From Geminicoccaceae bacterium (GTDB lineage Bacteria; Pseudomonadota; Alphaproteobacteria; Geminicoccales; Geminicoccaceae), in NCBI GenBank assembly GCA_028285265.1, contig JANQPX010000076.1:58014-122013 (forward strand): 64,000 bases of DNA, in the 5' to 3' direction. A model generated the notes under the pieces. It saw only the letters and a list, made by a program, of their open reading frames with translations, made no database searches and was not told the DNA's origin. The position numbers and the translations under genes were made by a program. This document shows, piece after piece, positions 1-9,278 of the stretch (the first letter of the stretch is position 1; the number at the start of each line of letters is the position of its first letter).

Positions 1-1094
1 ATGGCAATCTGTCACCGGCCTTCGCCAAACTTGCCTCATCAACCACGATCTATCGCACCTATCCCCATGTTGATGCGGCCGATACTGGAGCACGCGCTTA
101 CCGCCTGCTGCGAGAGGAACTGGAAAGGGGTGTACCGTTCGCTCATGCATGGCGTCAGCTCAACTTTTTGATTCCTCTCCAAGCCCAATCAACCCGGCGA
201 GAACCTGGCGCTCGGCTCTATGCCATGTTGGCCGAGCTGGAGCGAGATGCCGTCCGCTCGGTGGATTTCGCGTTCGGCTTTCCGCCTGCGGATATCGAGC
301 ATTGCGGCTGCTCGGTTTTCGCCTATGGGACCAAGCAGGCTGCGGTCGATGCTGCTTGCGAAACGATGTTGGCGGAACTTCATGCAGCAGAAGGAGCCTT
401 CCACAATCCACTTCTAGAAGCAGACGAGGCCGTTTCTCAGGCCATGGGGCTTGCCGCTGGAGCGTCGCGTCCCATCATGATCGCCGACGTTCAGGACAAT
501 CCGGGCGCTGGTGCAACAGGAGAGACTACGGGCCTGCTTGCTGCCCTCGTGCGGGGCGGAGCAAAGCGTGCCGTCATTAGCATGGTCTGGGATCCAGAGA
601 CCGCCGAGCAAGCGCATGCCACCGGCGTCGGTGGGACCTTCGAAGCTGCAATCGGTGGCAGGTTCTCAGCATTCAGTCCCGGCCCCTATAAAGCGCAAGT
701 CCGTGTGCTCGCCGTTTCGAACGGCAAGTTTGCCTTTACCGGACCAATGTTCGGTGGTGGCGAAGCCGACCTTGGACCGATGGCCGCCTTGCATATCGAA
801 AATGGGGCATGCGATGTCACCGTCATCGTTGGGTCAAGGCGCACCCAAACCGCCGACCAAGCCATTTTGGCTCATCTCGGCATTAACCCCGCCACACAAG
901 CCATCATTGCCGTAAAAAGTACGATCCATTTTCTCGCCGACTTTGAGCCGATCGCCGAGCGCGTTCTGTTTGCTGAAAGCCCAGGCGCCAATGCCTGCCA
1001 GCTTGAACGCATTCCTTATGAGCGCCTTCGCAATGGCCTGCGTCTTGGCCCGTTTGGTCAGGCGTTCCAGCGCACCGGTCATGACATGCCATAA
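1..1094 (+). CDS. M81 family metallopeptidase (MlrC-like), 3' part
   Basis: The reading frame is open from the window edge (first full codon at base 3), so the start lies upstream and about 363 residues are visible. The visible N-terminal part reads GNLSPAFAKLASSTTIYRTY followed by PHVDAADTGARAYRLL, which matches the segment after the metal-binding His in the MlrC/DUF1485 family. The second half (GGGEADLGPMAALHIENG, then the NPATQAIIAVKSTIHF region) matches the MlrC C-terminal domain. MlrC is the zinc peptidase first known from microcystin degradation, but most homologues act on unknown peptides or amides. Only family-level function is supported. The metal ligands of the N-terminal domain lie outside the window. 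Confidence 0.85.
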   Translation, partial: GNLSPAFAKLASSTTIYRTYPHVDAADTGARAYRLLREELERGVPFAHAWRQLNFLIPLQAQSTRREPGARLYAMLAELERDAVRSVDFAFGFPPADIEHCGCSVFAYGTKQAAVDAACETMLAELHAAEGAFHNPLLEADEAVSQAMGLAAGASRPIMIADVQDNPGAGATGETTGLLAALVRGGAKRAVISMVWDPETAEQAHATGVGGTFEAAIGGRFSAFSPGPYKAQVRVLAVSNGKFAFTGPMFGGGEADLGPMAALHIENGACDVTVIVGSRRTQTADQAILAHLGINPATQAIIAVKSTIHFLADFEPIAERVLFAESPGANACQLERIPYERLRNGLRLGPFGQAFQRTGHDMP

Positions 1095-1284
1095 TGCATG
1101 AGGCACAGCTGACATGATGCAAGCAGCCGAAGGCATGTGAGCCCTTTTGTTTGACCTAGCGCTGCCTCTTGCAACGAGCAGCAGCCCTTCCCGAGGCGTC
1201 GGATGATGGGTGTCAGCGCTTGAGAAAGCCAGTCATTCGCGGCCGCCGTCTTGTACAGGCGCCTTTTGGGTTTACCTCTGGACC

Positions 1285-2721
1285 ATGAACATGCCAGCCA
1301 TCATCGGTCCGATCTTGTTGGCGCGCGGCAGCGATCAAAATCAGATGACGCTTAGCGCCATCATCCTTGCAGAACCCGGTCGCTCGATCCAACTGCGTCC
1401 CATGGGGGACCATGCGATCGAGCCCATCGAGCTCGACGCCACCTTGGAACGTGTCGCCTGGCGTTATGACTTCACGTTGCCTACTAGCGGTGATGCGTTT
1501 TACCTGGTCGATGACCGTCATATTCCGGTCATCGCCGGTGTCTCCGACAGACGCCGCATCGCTTATGTCTCATGCAATGGTCAAGAACATGCGGATGACG
1601 AGCGGCCTCTTGGGGACCGCAATACCATGTGGCGGCAGCTCGCTGACGAGCATGGCAAATCGCCATTCAGCCTTATGTTGCACGGCGGCGATCAGCTCTA
1701 CGCTGATGACGTGCTCAAAGCCCACCCCACGCTCAAGGCCTGGGCCGAGAGCGACATCGAAGAAAAGAGCGCATACCGTTTCACCGAAGAGGTCAAAGCG
1801 GCGGCCGAGCAGTATCTGTTTCGGCGCTATGTCAACCTGTATGCGCAAGCCGACATCGCCAAGCTGCTGGCGCAGATCCCATCGATCATGATGTGGGATG
1901 ATCATGACATTATCGATGGCTGGGGCAGCCATGCCTTAGCAATTCTGAACAGCGACGTCGGCAAGGGCCTCTTTGAGGTCTGCAGACGCATGTTCATGCT
2001 GTTTCAATTTGGCGGAAGCGATAACCATTTGCCGCCCTATAACAAACAGGAAGATGGTGCGGTTGGCAGCCTCAGCTTTTCCGTTTCGTTTCCCGACTTC
2101 GATCTAATCGTTCCCGATTTACGCTCAGAGCGCCGACCCGACCGAGTTCTCGGACCGACGGGATGGGCTATCACCGAGCGCGCGCTCTCCAGGCAGCCAC
2201 CGGGACAGCGTCGATTTCTCATGTCGAGTGTGCCGTTGCTTGGCCCAAGACTGAGTTGGATCGAAAGCTTCATCGGTTTGGTGCCTAAGCTCCGTCGCTA
2301 TGAAGATGACCTGAGAGACCAATGGCAAAGTCGAGCCCACCGAGATGAATGGCGGCGCATGCTGACGCTTCTCGATCGGACAACGCCGAATGACTGCGCT
2401 TTGACCGTGCTGTCCGGTGAAATCCACCTCGCCACCCAAGCCCAGATGCCCATGGCCTCTGGCGGCACCATGCACCAACTGGTCGCCTCAGGCATTGCCC
2501 ATCCGCCACCCCCAGCATTCTATGCGCGCGCGCTTGGTTGGTTGGCAGCACTCGGTGAAGACCCCCTTCCCAGGCGTCCCATCAAACTCAAACCACTGCC
2601 GGAAAAAAACCATATCTACGTCGCTGAGCGTAACTTCCTGGTGCTCGAGCGACACAGCAACGACTGGAGCGCTTATTGGATGTTGGAGGACAGCGGCCGC
2701 ACGCCGACACTTAAGATCTAA
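1285..2721 (+). CDS. PhoD-like metallophosphatase
   Basis: Predicted product of 478 residues belonging to the PhoD/alkaline phosphatase D-like metallophosphatase group. The sequence carries the expected metal-ligand blocks in order: SCNGQEH, HGGDQLYADD, a WDDHDIIDGWGS block and SGEIHLA near residue 400. I see no signal peptide, so it is probably cytoplasmic, unlike secreted PhoD. A GTG at 1210 would add 25 residues of unlikely composition. I chose the ATG at 1285 because the product then begins just before GPILLARG, as expected for the family; the ATG at 1291 is also possible and no strong ribosome binding site decides it. The substrate, a phosphomonoester or phosphodiester, is unknown. Confidence 0.8.
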   Translation: MNMPAIIGPILLARGSDQNQMTLSAIILAEPGRSIQLRPMGDHAIEPIELDATLERVAWRYDFTLPTSGDAFYLVDDRHIPVIAGVSDRRRIAYVSCNGQEHADDERPLGDRNTMWRQLADEHGKSPFSLMLHGGDQLYADDVLKAHPTLKAWAESDIEEKSAYRFTEEVKAAAEQYLFRRYVNLYAQADIAKLLAQIPSIMMWDDHDIIDGWGSHALAILNSDVGKGLFEVCRRMFMLFQFGGSDNHLPPYNKQEDGAVGSLSFSVSFPDFDLIVPDLRSERRPDRVLGPTGWAITERALSRQPPGQRRFLMSSVPLLGPRLSWIESFIGLVPKLRRYEDDLRDQWQSRAHRDEWRRMLTLLDRTTPNDCALTVLSGEIHLATQAQMPMASGGTMHQLVASGIAHPPPPAFYARALGWLAALGEDPLPRRPIKLKPLPEKNHIYVAERNFLVLERHSNDWSAYWMLEDSGRTPTLKI

Positions 2722-2967
2722 CCATCAATCAAGGCTCGGCTAGGGCGGTTTATGTTCAGCATGAATGTTTGAAACAATGCCAAGATCCAAGACCGCTGCA
2801 TTCGTAATACCGGACCCGAAACAATCCTATTGGACTTCATGAGCCGCATGCGCTAGCCCAAAGTCCAGCAGTCTTTGCAAGAAGCCTAAAGGTTTCGAAC
2901 ACGCACGTACAACAGCCCAGATCATCGGTGAGCCGATAAGGCTGAGCCTGACTTCAAAGGAGACAAA

Positions 2968-3948
2968 GTGGGCGGATTTTTTGACCTCGCAATCGACAAC
3001 CTTGGCTCGCCGCTCATCCTGTCCTTCGTCCTCGGCATTACCGCCGCCCTAGCCCGCTCCGATCTTTCGTTCCCAGAAGCCGTAGCCAAGGCACTTTCGA
3101 TCTATCTCTTGTTTGCCATCGGGTTCAAAGGCGGCGTGAGCATTGCTCCCTACGGCCTCGACGCGACCCTATTTGCCGTCCTTATCGCAGGTGTCGTGCT
3201 ATCCGCCGTGGTTCCTTTTCTCGCCTTCGGCCTCTTGTCCGTGATGACCAGGTTGGACCGCATCAACGCCGCTGCCGTCGCCGCCCATTATGGGTCGATC
3301 TCAATCGTTACCTTTGTTGCCGCGACCTCGGTCCTGCAGTCACGTGGTATCGCCTCCGAGGGCTATATGGTCGCCGTCGCCGCGGCGATGGAGGCCCCTG
3401 CTATTCTCTCAGCCCTTTGGTTGCTTAGCCGCAATGAAGGTTCACGAATGGATGGCGGACTTTGGCGCGAGATTCTCTTAAACGGCTCGATCGTGCTCCT
3501 CATCGGCTCATTTGTAATCGGTATCCTGACCGGCGAAGAGGGCATGCGTGAGATTGATCCCTTTATTGGAGCACCCTTTAAGGGCGTTCTCTGCCTTTTC
3601 CTTTTGGACATGGGACTCATCGCAGGTCGCGGCATTAGAAATAGCGGCGGCGTCCTCACACCGGGCCTCTTCGCCTTTGGTCTCATCATGCCGATCATCG
3701 GTGCCGCACTCGGACTCCTCGCCGGCATGATGATTGGCCTGTCACTTGGTGGCCTGTTCCTCCTAGCCGTCCTTGCCGCATCCGCCTCCTACATCGCCGT
3801 TCCAGCAGCGATGCGTGTTGCCGTCCCCGAAGCGGATCCGGGCATCTATCTCACCCTCTCACTGGCGATTACCTTTCCTTTTAATCTCACCCTCGGTCTG
3901 CCCCTTTATCTCGTGGGTGCATCGATCATCGGCGGAGGCCTCCCATGA
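2968..3948 (+). CDS. sbtA: Sodium-dependent bicarbonate transporter SbtA-like permease
   Basis: The 326-residue protein is almost entirely hydrophobic, with about ten membrane segments arranged as two similar halves, the pattern of the SbtA (DUF897) family of Na+/HCO3- symporters. A GTG start at 2968 is preceded by AAAGGAG at good spacing. The next gene overlaps its stop codon by four bases and encodes an SbtB-type PII-like protein, which is the standard partner that binds and gates SbtA. SbtA is best known from cyanobacterial carbon concentration. In a presumed heterotroph it may supply bicarbonate for anaplerotic carboxylation. Substrate specificity is inferred from family and partner only. 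Confidence 0.85.
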   Translation: MGGFFDLAIDNLGSPLILSFVLGITAALARSDLSFPEAVAKALSIYLLFAIGFKGGVSIAPYGLDATLFAVLIAGVVLSAVVPFLAFGLLSVMTRLDRINAAAVAAHYGSISIVTFVAATSVLQSRGIASEGYMVAVAAAMEAPAILSALWLLSRNEGSRMDGGLWREILLNGSIVLLIGSFVIGILTGEEGMREIDPFIGAPFKGVLCLFLLDMGLIAGRGIRNSGGVLTPGLFAFGLIMPIIGAALGLLAGMMIGLSLGGLFLLAVLAASASYIAVPAAMRVAVPEADPGIYLTLSLAITFPFNLTLGLPLYLVGASIIGGGLP

Positions 3949-4256
3949 AGCTGCACGATGCCAAACGCGTCGCCATCATCATCGAAGCGCCCATGCAAGA
4001 ACGCCTGACCAACGCCATGGATCAGGCCGGCATCACCGGCTATTCCGTGCTTCCAGTGCTCGCCGGCTCGGGCCAATCCGGCAAATGGTCGGCTGACGAT
4101 ACGATCGGCAAAGCCGGCGGTCTCGTCCAAGTCATTTGCATCGTTCGCCCCGAAGCTATCGATCAACTCATTGAGCATGCCTTCCCGCTCGTCGAACGCC
4201 ACATCGGCATCATTACCATTGCTGACTGCAAGGTCCTCCGCCCCGAGCGTTTCTAG
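3945..4256 (+). CDS. sbtB: PII-like signalling protein SbtB
   Basis: A 103-residue ferredoxin-fold PII-like protein that overlaps the end of sbtA by four bases (ATGA), so the two are translationally coupled. The sequence VAIIIEAPMQERLTNAMDQA, the G-S-G-Q-S-G loop and the C-terminal IGIITIADCKVLRPERF resemble SbtB rather than GlnB/GlnK. There is no canonical uridylylated T-loop Tyr. SbtB proteins form trimers that bind adenine nucleotides, including cAMP, and regulate SbtA at the membrane. Binding and effector preference here are inferred from the family. Confidence 0.82.
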   Translation: MKLHDAKRVAIIIEAPMQERLTNAMDQAGITGYSVLPVLAGSGQSGKWSADDTIGKAGGLVQVICIVRPEAIDQLIEHAFPLVERHIGIITIADCKVLRPERF

Positions 4257-4457
4257 AGATGCGGAGCTTTCTGCTTCACATCGGGTATCCCAAGTCATAC
4301 GACTTGTAGGCCTCATGTGCCGAGGCTCAGCGGATTGAGGACGTGTCGCGAGCAAACGAAGGCTTGCCCAAGGAACGACCTTGGATACGAATTGATGCGT
4401 CGAGGCATGTCAATTGAAAGCTGACATTCATCTTGCATTCATCAAATGAAATGTACC

Positions 4458-4742
4458 TTATTTCCATCGATAGACCGTCAATAACGCGACCATAAAACAA
4501 AAAAAGGCGACAATATTTAATGCTGCCTTGCTGATTTTGAGCGTTTCCAGGTCATCTGACGTCGTCTCGAAGAATTTTATCACACCGAAAGCAATTGTTG
4601 CTTTTGCCGTAAGGATAGTTGTGTATTTTATCGCCGTTCTAGCGACAAGGAATTGGAAATGGCATGTCTTTGAACTCGATAACAAATCATTGCCAGGAGA
4701 AACGCCCAATGCTTGAAAAACTTCATGCAATAACAACTTCAA
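4458..4742 (-). CDS. Possible small membrane protein, unrecognised
   Basis: A 94-codon open frame with a TTG start lies in an AT-rich patch between sbtB and the TelA cluster. It would encode a protein with two hydrophobic stretches (roughly residues 36-57 and 75-90) and a short Lys/Arg C-terminus. There is no clear Shine-Dalgarno sequence and no family I recognise. A shorter 62-codon frame on the opposite strand is an equally weak alternative. The base composition differs from its neighbours, which suggests either foreign DNA or non-coding sequence. Confidence 0.22.
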   Translation of the reverse strand: MKLLLHEVFQALGVSPGNDLLSSSKTCHFQFLVARTAIKYTTILTAKATIAFGVIKFFETTSDDLETLKISKAALNIVAFFCFMVALLTVYRWK

Positions 4743-4743
4743 A

Positions 4744-5532
4744 GTGCCAATGATTCGTTTGTTATTGACAACCGCACGCCTTCCTACAAGTTGGCTCGCA
4801 TTTTTGTTCTCTTTGGGATTGTTTTTGGCTTTTCATAGTTGGTTTCAACCGACACTGGCTATGACAATGGCAGCCGGTCTTTTAAGCTTGGTGCTGATGC
4901 TGATCTGGCCGATATTCCCGATCAGATCCGGCCACTTAGCGCTTCGTTTGGGACCACTGACAGCAGAGGCAACCGCCGCTCGTAGCCAAAAGATGGCAAG
5001 ACTAAGCACCGATTTGGCGAAGGTCGAAGCGCATCAGGGCCTGGCTCAGCTTGAGCTTCTGGATCAGAAGCTCGCCAGCTTGATGGAGATCCTAAAGCGA
5101 CGCCTGAATGCCGGTGAGCTGACCCAACTCCGTTATCTCGACGCTGCCGAGCAAGTCTATTTGTCCGCGATCGACAATCTCCATGAGATCTATATCGCCT
5201 TGACAAGCGTCGGCACGATCGATCGCGAACGAATTGACCAGCGCCTTAGCGAGCTGCGCGCCTTGGGAAGCCAGGCAGCTCCTGCCATCGCGCAAATCGA
5301 TGCATTGAGCCAAAGCCGATCCATGCTGGAAAAGCAAACGGCGAGGGTCGAAACACTCTTTGCCCAAAACGAACAGGCTATGACGGCGCTCGATCATGCG
5401 GCAACGGCCCTCGCAGACGCGCGAATCAGCAAGGGGGCGGCCAGTGTCGATATCGATCATGCCCTTAGAGAACTCGAAATCTTGGCAAAGCGAGCCGGAA
5501 GCTATGTCCCAAGCAGTCACCGCAGCATTTGA
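4744..5532 (+). CDS. Membrane-anchored coiled-coil protein, XpaC-like
   Basis: A 262-residue protein with two N-terminal membrane segments (about residues 18-35 and 40-58) followed by a long charged, mostly helical region rich in Gln, Glu, Leu and Ala, with coiled-coil character. In position and shape it matches the XpaC-like (5-bromo-4-chloroindolyl phosphate hydrolysis family) proteins that typically sit directly upstream of telA; only 12 bases separate the two genes. The start is GTG at 4744 or ATG at 4750. Function is unknown. The membrane anchoring with a cytoplasmic helical domain suggests a scaffold partner for TelA. Confidence 0.62.
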   Translation: MPMIRLLLTTARLPTSWLAFLFSLGLFLAFHSWFQPTLAMTMAAGLLSLVLMLIWPIFPIRSGHLALRLGPLTAEATAARSQKMARLSTDLAKVEAHQGLAQLELLDQKLASLMEILKRRLNAGELTQLRYLDAAEQVYLSAIDNLHEIYIALTSVGTIDRERIDQRLSELRALGSQAAPAIAQIDALSQSRSMLEKQTARVETLFAQNEQAMTALDHAATALADARISKGAASVDIDHALRELEILAKRAGSYVPSSHRSI

Positions 5533-5544
5533 GGAACCTCGTCC

Positions 5545-6765
5545 ATGAGTGACACGATTTCAGTCGAAGCATCTGCCGACCGCGCGCTGACGAAGCCGCT
5601 GCGTCTCGATATTGAGGAGGTTCGAAAAGATCTGGGTCTGATCGACTCTGCAAAACTCGAGGCAAGCTCGGACGTCGACACCGAGCTTGCAGAGCGGGCG
5701 AGAACCTATGCGGAGCAGCTAGCCTCACTCAATCCTGAGGATGTCAAGACGCAAGACGATGCCAAAGCCGCCGTTGAGGCCATGGGACGCGAGCTCCAAA
5801 GCCAAGCTGCCCATCGAAGCCGCATGCTCAAGCAGGCCATAAGCGCTCTCGGTGAGCAGGGCGCGGATGGAGGGCCCGTTGCCAACGCGCTGATCGATCT
5901 GAAGATTGAGGTAGAGAAGCTCGATCCACAGCGGTTTGACTTCTCGGCGGGCTGGTTCACCCGTCTCTTGGGCCGCATCCCTGGCGTGGGCACACCACTC
6001 AAACGATATTTCAGTCGGTTTGAGAGCGCGCAAACTGTCCTCGACTCGCTGGTGAAGTCGCTCGAACAAGGACGCGATCAGCTGGAGCGCGACACCTTCA
6101 CGCTCCAGGAGGACCAGCGCGCCATGCGTGAGCTCACGCAGAAACTGGAAAAACAGATCAAGCTCGCGCAACTCGTTGATAAAGGTCTTCAGTATAAGTT
6201 GAGCCGTGACATTGCAGCCGATGATCCAAGAAAGGCTTTCATCGAAGAAGAGCTTTTGTTCCCCTTGAGGCAACGGGTCATGGACCTGCAGCAACAGCTT
6301 GCCGTCAATCAACAAGGCGTACTCGCGACTGGATTGGTGATGCGCAACAACCAGGAGCTGGTACGCGGTGTCAATCGCTCCTTGGATGTCACCGTCGGCG
6401 CCCTCAATGTTGCGGTAACAACAGCGCTTGCCCTCGCCAATCAAAAAATCGTCCTGGACAAAGTGAGTGCTATCAATCGCACCACATCGGATCTCATCCG
6501 CGGCACGGCTGAACGACTGCGTTCACAAGGCGCTGCAATTCAAACGCAAGCGGCCAGCACCATGATCGATATGGAAGCTCTTAAGCAAGCGTTTGGCGAC
6601 ATTCACGCGGCCCTTGATGAGATCGCCACATATCGGCAGGACGCCTTGCCAATGATGGCATCAATGATCCTGGAATTCGACCAACTCGCAGCGGACGCAG
6701 AATCAGATATTCGCAAGGCTGAGGCTGGCGACCGATTGCGGCCGACACTCAGTCTCGAAGCCTAA
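5545..6765 (+). CDS. telA: TelA family toxic anion resistance protein
   Basis: The 406-residue protein matches the TelA/KlaA family along its length. Diagnostic stretches include a GWFTRLLGRIPGVGTPLKRY block, the long helical middle and the LATGLVMRNNQELVRGVNRS segment. There are no membrane segments, so it is soluble. A good ribosome binding site (GAGGAA) precedes the ATG. TelA proteins are linked to tellurite, colicin and antimicrobial peptide tolerance in several bacteria but their biochemical role is unsettled. Here telA lies between an XpaC-like membrane protein and a VWA protein in an evident operon, which supports an envelope-stress complex rather than direct anion transport. Confidence 0.85.
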   Translation: MSDTISVEASADRALTKPLRLDIEEVRKDLGLIDSAKLEASSDVDTELAERARTYAEQLASLNPEDVKTQDDAKAAVEAMGRELQSQAAHRSRMLKQAISALGEQGADGGPVANALIDLKIEVEKLDPQRFDFSAGWFTRLLGRIPGVGTPLKRYFSRFESAQTVLDSLVKSLEQGRDQLERDTFTLQEDQRAMRELTQKLEKQIKLAQLVDKGLQYKLSRDIAADDPRKAFIEEELLFPLRQRVMDLQQQLAVNQQGVLATGLVMRNNQELVRGVNRSLDVTVGALNVAVTTALALANQKIVLDKVSAINRTTSDLIRGTAERLRSQGAAIQTQAASTMIDMEALKQAFGDIHAALDEIATYRQDALPMMASMILEFDQLAADAESDIRKAEAGDRLRPTLSLEA

Positions 6766-6798
6766 TTTGATGGGCAATTTGGAAGAGGAAACACGTCG

Positions 6799-8514
6799 AT
6801 GAATAGAATCAGCGCTTCGCTCCGTTGGGTTCTCGGCCTTGTCGTCATAGGCTTCGTCGCATTCCAGTTCGGACCAGAAATCACCTTTTTGGGAAATCAA
6901 ACAAAATTTGGTCGAGAACAAGCGTTCAACGAATTGGATGATCTCGTCCGCGACATCCGCCCCATCGACGCACCCGTGGACTGGCGTGCCAAAGTCGACA
7001 TCACAGGCAAGACAACGAGCATTGAGGACACACTGCCGGACATCGATCAATTTGAACTCGTGGTCAATCCACCTACCAACGCGAACGATGTCGTCGCAGA
7101 AATCTTCGTCTCGACAGAGAAGTCGGGCATTGGTGACGATGGATGGATGGTTGACGTTGCCAGGGCCTTCAATGCCGAAAACACCGTCATCAGCAATGGT
7201 AAAGTCGGCAAAGTCCAAATCCGTAAAATCCCGTCAGGAACCGGTTATCAGTTCATTGCATCTGGCAAGCACCAACCCGATGCGTTCTCACCATCGAATC
7301 ACCTCTGGATCCGCATGGCCGAAGCCAAGGGCACTACCATGGTGCCGGTGCGAGAGAAACTCGTCGATAATGTCGCGGGCATCGTCATGAAAGAGGAGGT
7401 GGCGTCCAAGCATCGCGAGACCTACGGCGACCTCGACATGAAAAGCTTGGTGGATGCCGTCATTCAGGGCAGCCTCTCCATGGGTTACACGAATCCATTT
7501 GCCAGCAGTACCGGTCTGAACTTCCTCGTCACCGTACTCCAGACATTCGCTGATGGTGACGATGCGAAGCTCCTGTCGCCAGAAGTGGTCAGTGCCTTCG
7601 AGGGCTTTCAACGAGGGGTGCCGTTCGTGGCATTGACCACACTCCAAATGCGTGAGTCGGTTGATCAAGGTGGCTCACTCGACGCGTTTGTCATGGAGTA
7701 TCAGACGTTCGCGAATGATCAGAGTTTGCAGTCTGGTTACGAATTCATCCCCTTTGGAACGGCCCACAGCAATCCGCTCTACGCCGTCGGTCAGCCAACA
7801 GCCGAAACGCAAGAGGTCCTCGACGCCCTCGCTCAAATGGCCGAAGGGGACACATTCGCTGCTCTCGCCAAAGATAAAGGCTTTGATCCACCGTTCGGCG
7901 ATGCATCAACGCATGCCCTGCCGCCAGGTCGCCTGATGGTGGAAGCGCAGCAAATCTGGCAAGACAAGAAACACGCGGGACGGCCAATTGCTGCGGTCTT
8001 CATCTGCGATGTCAGTGGCTCAATGGATGGCAGTCGGATCAAGGGTGTACGTGATGCGCTCATGCAAGGTGCCGACTTCATTGACCCGGAGCATTCGATC
8101 GGTGTCGTCAGCTTCGCTGATGATGTTCGCGTCCTGTTGCCGATCAAGCCTTTCGATTTGAACCAAAAAGCCTCCTTCCTCGCTGCGGCGCAAAGTCTGA
8201 GCGTCGGCGGACAGACCGCCATGTATGACGGCATTGCTGTCGCTCTGGACATGTTGGCGGAGGAGATCAAGAACCGCCCGGAGGTCAAGCCAATGTTGTT
8301 CGTGCTGAGTGATGGCGAGACAAACCAGGGCCTGCGCTTTGACAATTTCAAGCGTGTCGTCGAAGCAATCGGCGTTCCAGTCTACACCATCGGCTATGAG
8401 GCCGACTTGGACGAGCTAAGGCGCCTATCATCCCTGGTCGAAGCGGCAAGTATGAGCGCTGATCAAGACGACATCGCCTACAAGATTGGCACCCTATTGA
8501 ACGCGGAGATGTAG
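6799..8514 (+). CDS. VWA-domain protein with N-terminal substrate-binding-like domain
   Basis: The 571-residue product starts with a single membrane or signal segment (residues 9-27), followed by a region of about 350 residues that reads like a periplasmic solute-binding fold, then a von Willebrand factor A domain from about residue 397. The MIDAS metal site is intact: D404-V-S406-G-S408, followed by GGQTAMYDG and LSDGETNQG. VWA domains with an intact MIDAS bind protein partners through a divalent metal. The gene follows telA by 33 bases with a good AGAGGAA site. It is probably anchored in the inner membrane with both domains outside the cytoplasm. A comparable layout is seen in YfbK-like proteins. 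The ligand is unknown. Confidence 0.75.
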   Translation: MNRISASLRWVLGLVVIGFVAFQFGPEITFLGNQTKFGREQAFNELDDLVRDIRPIDAPVDWRAKVDITGKTTSIEDTLPDIDQFELVVNPPTNANDVVAEIFVSTEKSGIGDDGWMVDVARAFNAENTVISNGKVGKVQIRKIPSGTGYQFIASGKHQPDAFSPSNHLWIRMAEAKGTTMVPVREKLVDNVAGIVMKEEVASKHRETYGDLDMKSLVDAVIQGSLSMGYTNPFASSTGLNFLVTVLQTFADGDDAKLLSPEVVSAFEGFQRGVPFVALTTLQMRESVDQGGSLDAFVMEYQTFANDQSLQSGYEFIPFGTAHSNPLYAVGQPTAETQEVLDALAQMAEGDTFAALAKDKGFDPPFGDASTHALPPGRLMVEAQQIWQDKKHAGRPIAAVFICDVSGSMDGSRIKGVRDALMQGADFIDPEHSIGVVSFADDVRVLLPIKPFDLNQKASFLAAAQSLSVGGQTAMYDGIAVALDMLAEEIKNRPEVKPMLFVLSDGETNQGLRFDNFKRVVEAIGVPVYTIGYEADLDELRRLSSLVEAASMSADQDDIAYKIGTLLNAEM

Positions 8515-8519
8515 CCGAA

Positions 8520-8918
8520 TTGAAACCTTTTCTTCATTGGCTCGCGGTTGCGGCAATCTCCTTCGGATCGCTTGGCTTTGGCTATCACACGTATCTCGAA
8601 GCCAATCCTTTCCGCGTTGCGGTGATCGTGGATAGCTCTCATCCCATGCAGCCCCGGTGGGGAAAGGTCTTAGCTCGCCTCGATGATCTCGACGATCGGC
8701 GCTATACAGCGTTCAGTCTCTTTAGCGAAAAGAAGAAAGTGCATGGTTGGCGATCAACCTTAAGGCCAGGCGACCTTGTTCCCTATGCGCCCCGCGACTT
8801 TAGCAAGCTCTCGACAATGTCTGAGATTGACCAAGCAGAGGAGGTCATCTTTCTGACCAATGCTAGCGAAGACGACATCGATGCCTACGACGACTGGACG
8901 ATCCTGCGTGTTGATTAG
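8520..8918 (+). CDS. Small membrane-anchored protein of the TelA/VWA cluster
   Basis: The 132-residue product has an N-terminal hydrophobic anchor (about residues 7-25) and then a short globular domain with the strand-like stretches FRVAVIVDSSHPM and EEVIFLTNASEDD. The spacing to the VWA gene is only five bases and the start codon appears to be TTG at 8520; no upstream ATG is available. The FRVAVIVDSS stretch is faintly reminiscent of the first strand of a VWA-like fold, but the MIDAS serines are not convincing. I do not recognise a family. Its place in the operon suggests it works with the TelA and VWA proteins. Confidence 0.6.
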   Translation: MKPFLHWLAVAAISFGSLGFGYHTYLEANPFRVAVIVDSSHPMQPRWGKVLARLDDLDDRRYTAFSLFSEKKKVHGWRSTLRPGDLVPYAPRDFSKLSTMSEIDQAEEVIFLTNASEDDIDAYDDWTILRVD

Positions 8919-9278
8919 ACGGCTTTTTTGGCCTCGGAGCCCTCGACGCGCCCAACCCGACGAAGACGACAACTATTCGGCAGTGACCCAGCCCCCAAGC
9001 AATGGTGCAGGCTAAAGTGAATGTTTTCTCGGCCCCAGATCAGATCCGACCAAGCGTACTCAGTTGCGTCCGCCATGTGCTCTTGAGCTGACACCCCCCG
9101 CGGACGGGACCCGTCGGTCCGTCGCTGACGCAAAAAACCGACAAAGCATTGACGTCTGGCTCGTACCAATCCCGAAGCGCAGCTAACAAATGGCGAGGAG
9201 CTCAGCTGCTCCAAAACGAACCTCTGCGTTTCCCAAATCGGCACCTATGAAGAAAGCCTGGGGCGCGACGGAGATGCG
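8919..9278. other. Intergenic gap, 360 bp, no supported gene
   Basis: This stretch lies between two convergent genes. A 109-codon frame on the minus strand (8915-9244, GTG start) overlaps most of it but lacks a ribosome binding site and resembles no family I know. A short GC-rich region around 9100-9120 (CCCCGCGGACGGGACCCGTC) could fold. I see nothing firm. Confidence 0.4.

Noticed and set aside
4528..4716. 62-codon plus-strand membrane peptide
   Set aside because: Overlaps an equally weak minus-strand frame in AT-rich sequence; hydrophobic peptides arise easily by chance there.
8915..9244. 109-codon minus-strand gene after the TelA cluster
   Set aside because: GTG start without ribosome binding site, no recognised family, and odd composition with many Arg and Ser residues; kept only as a gap note.
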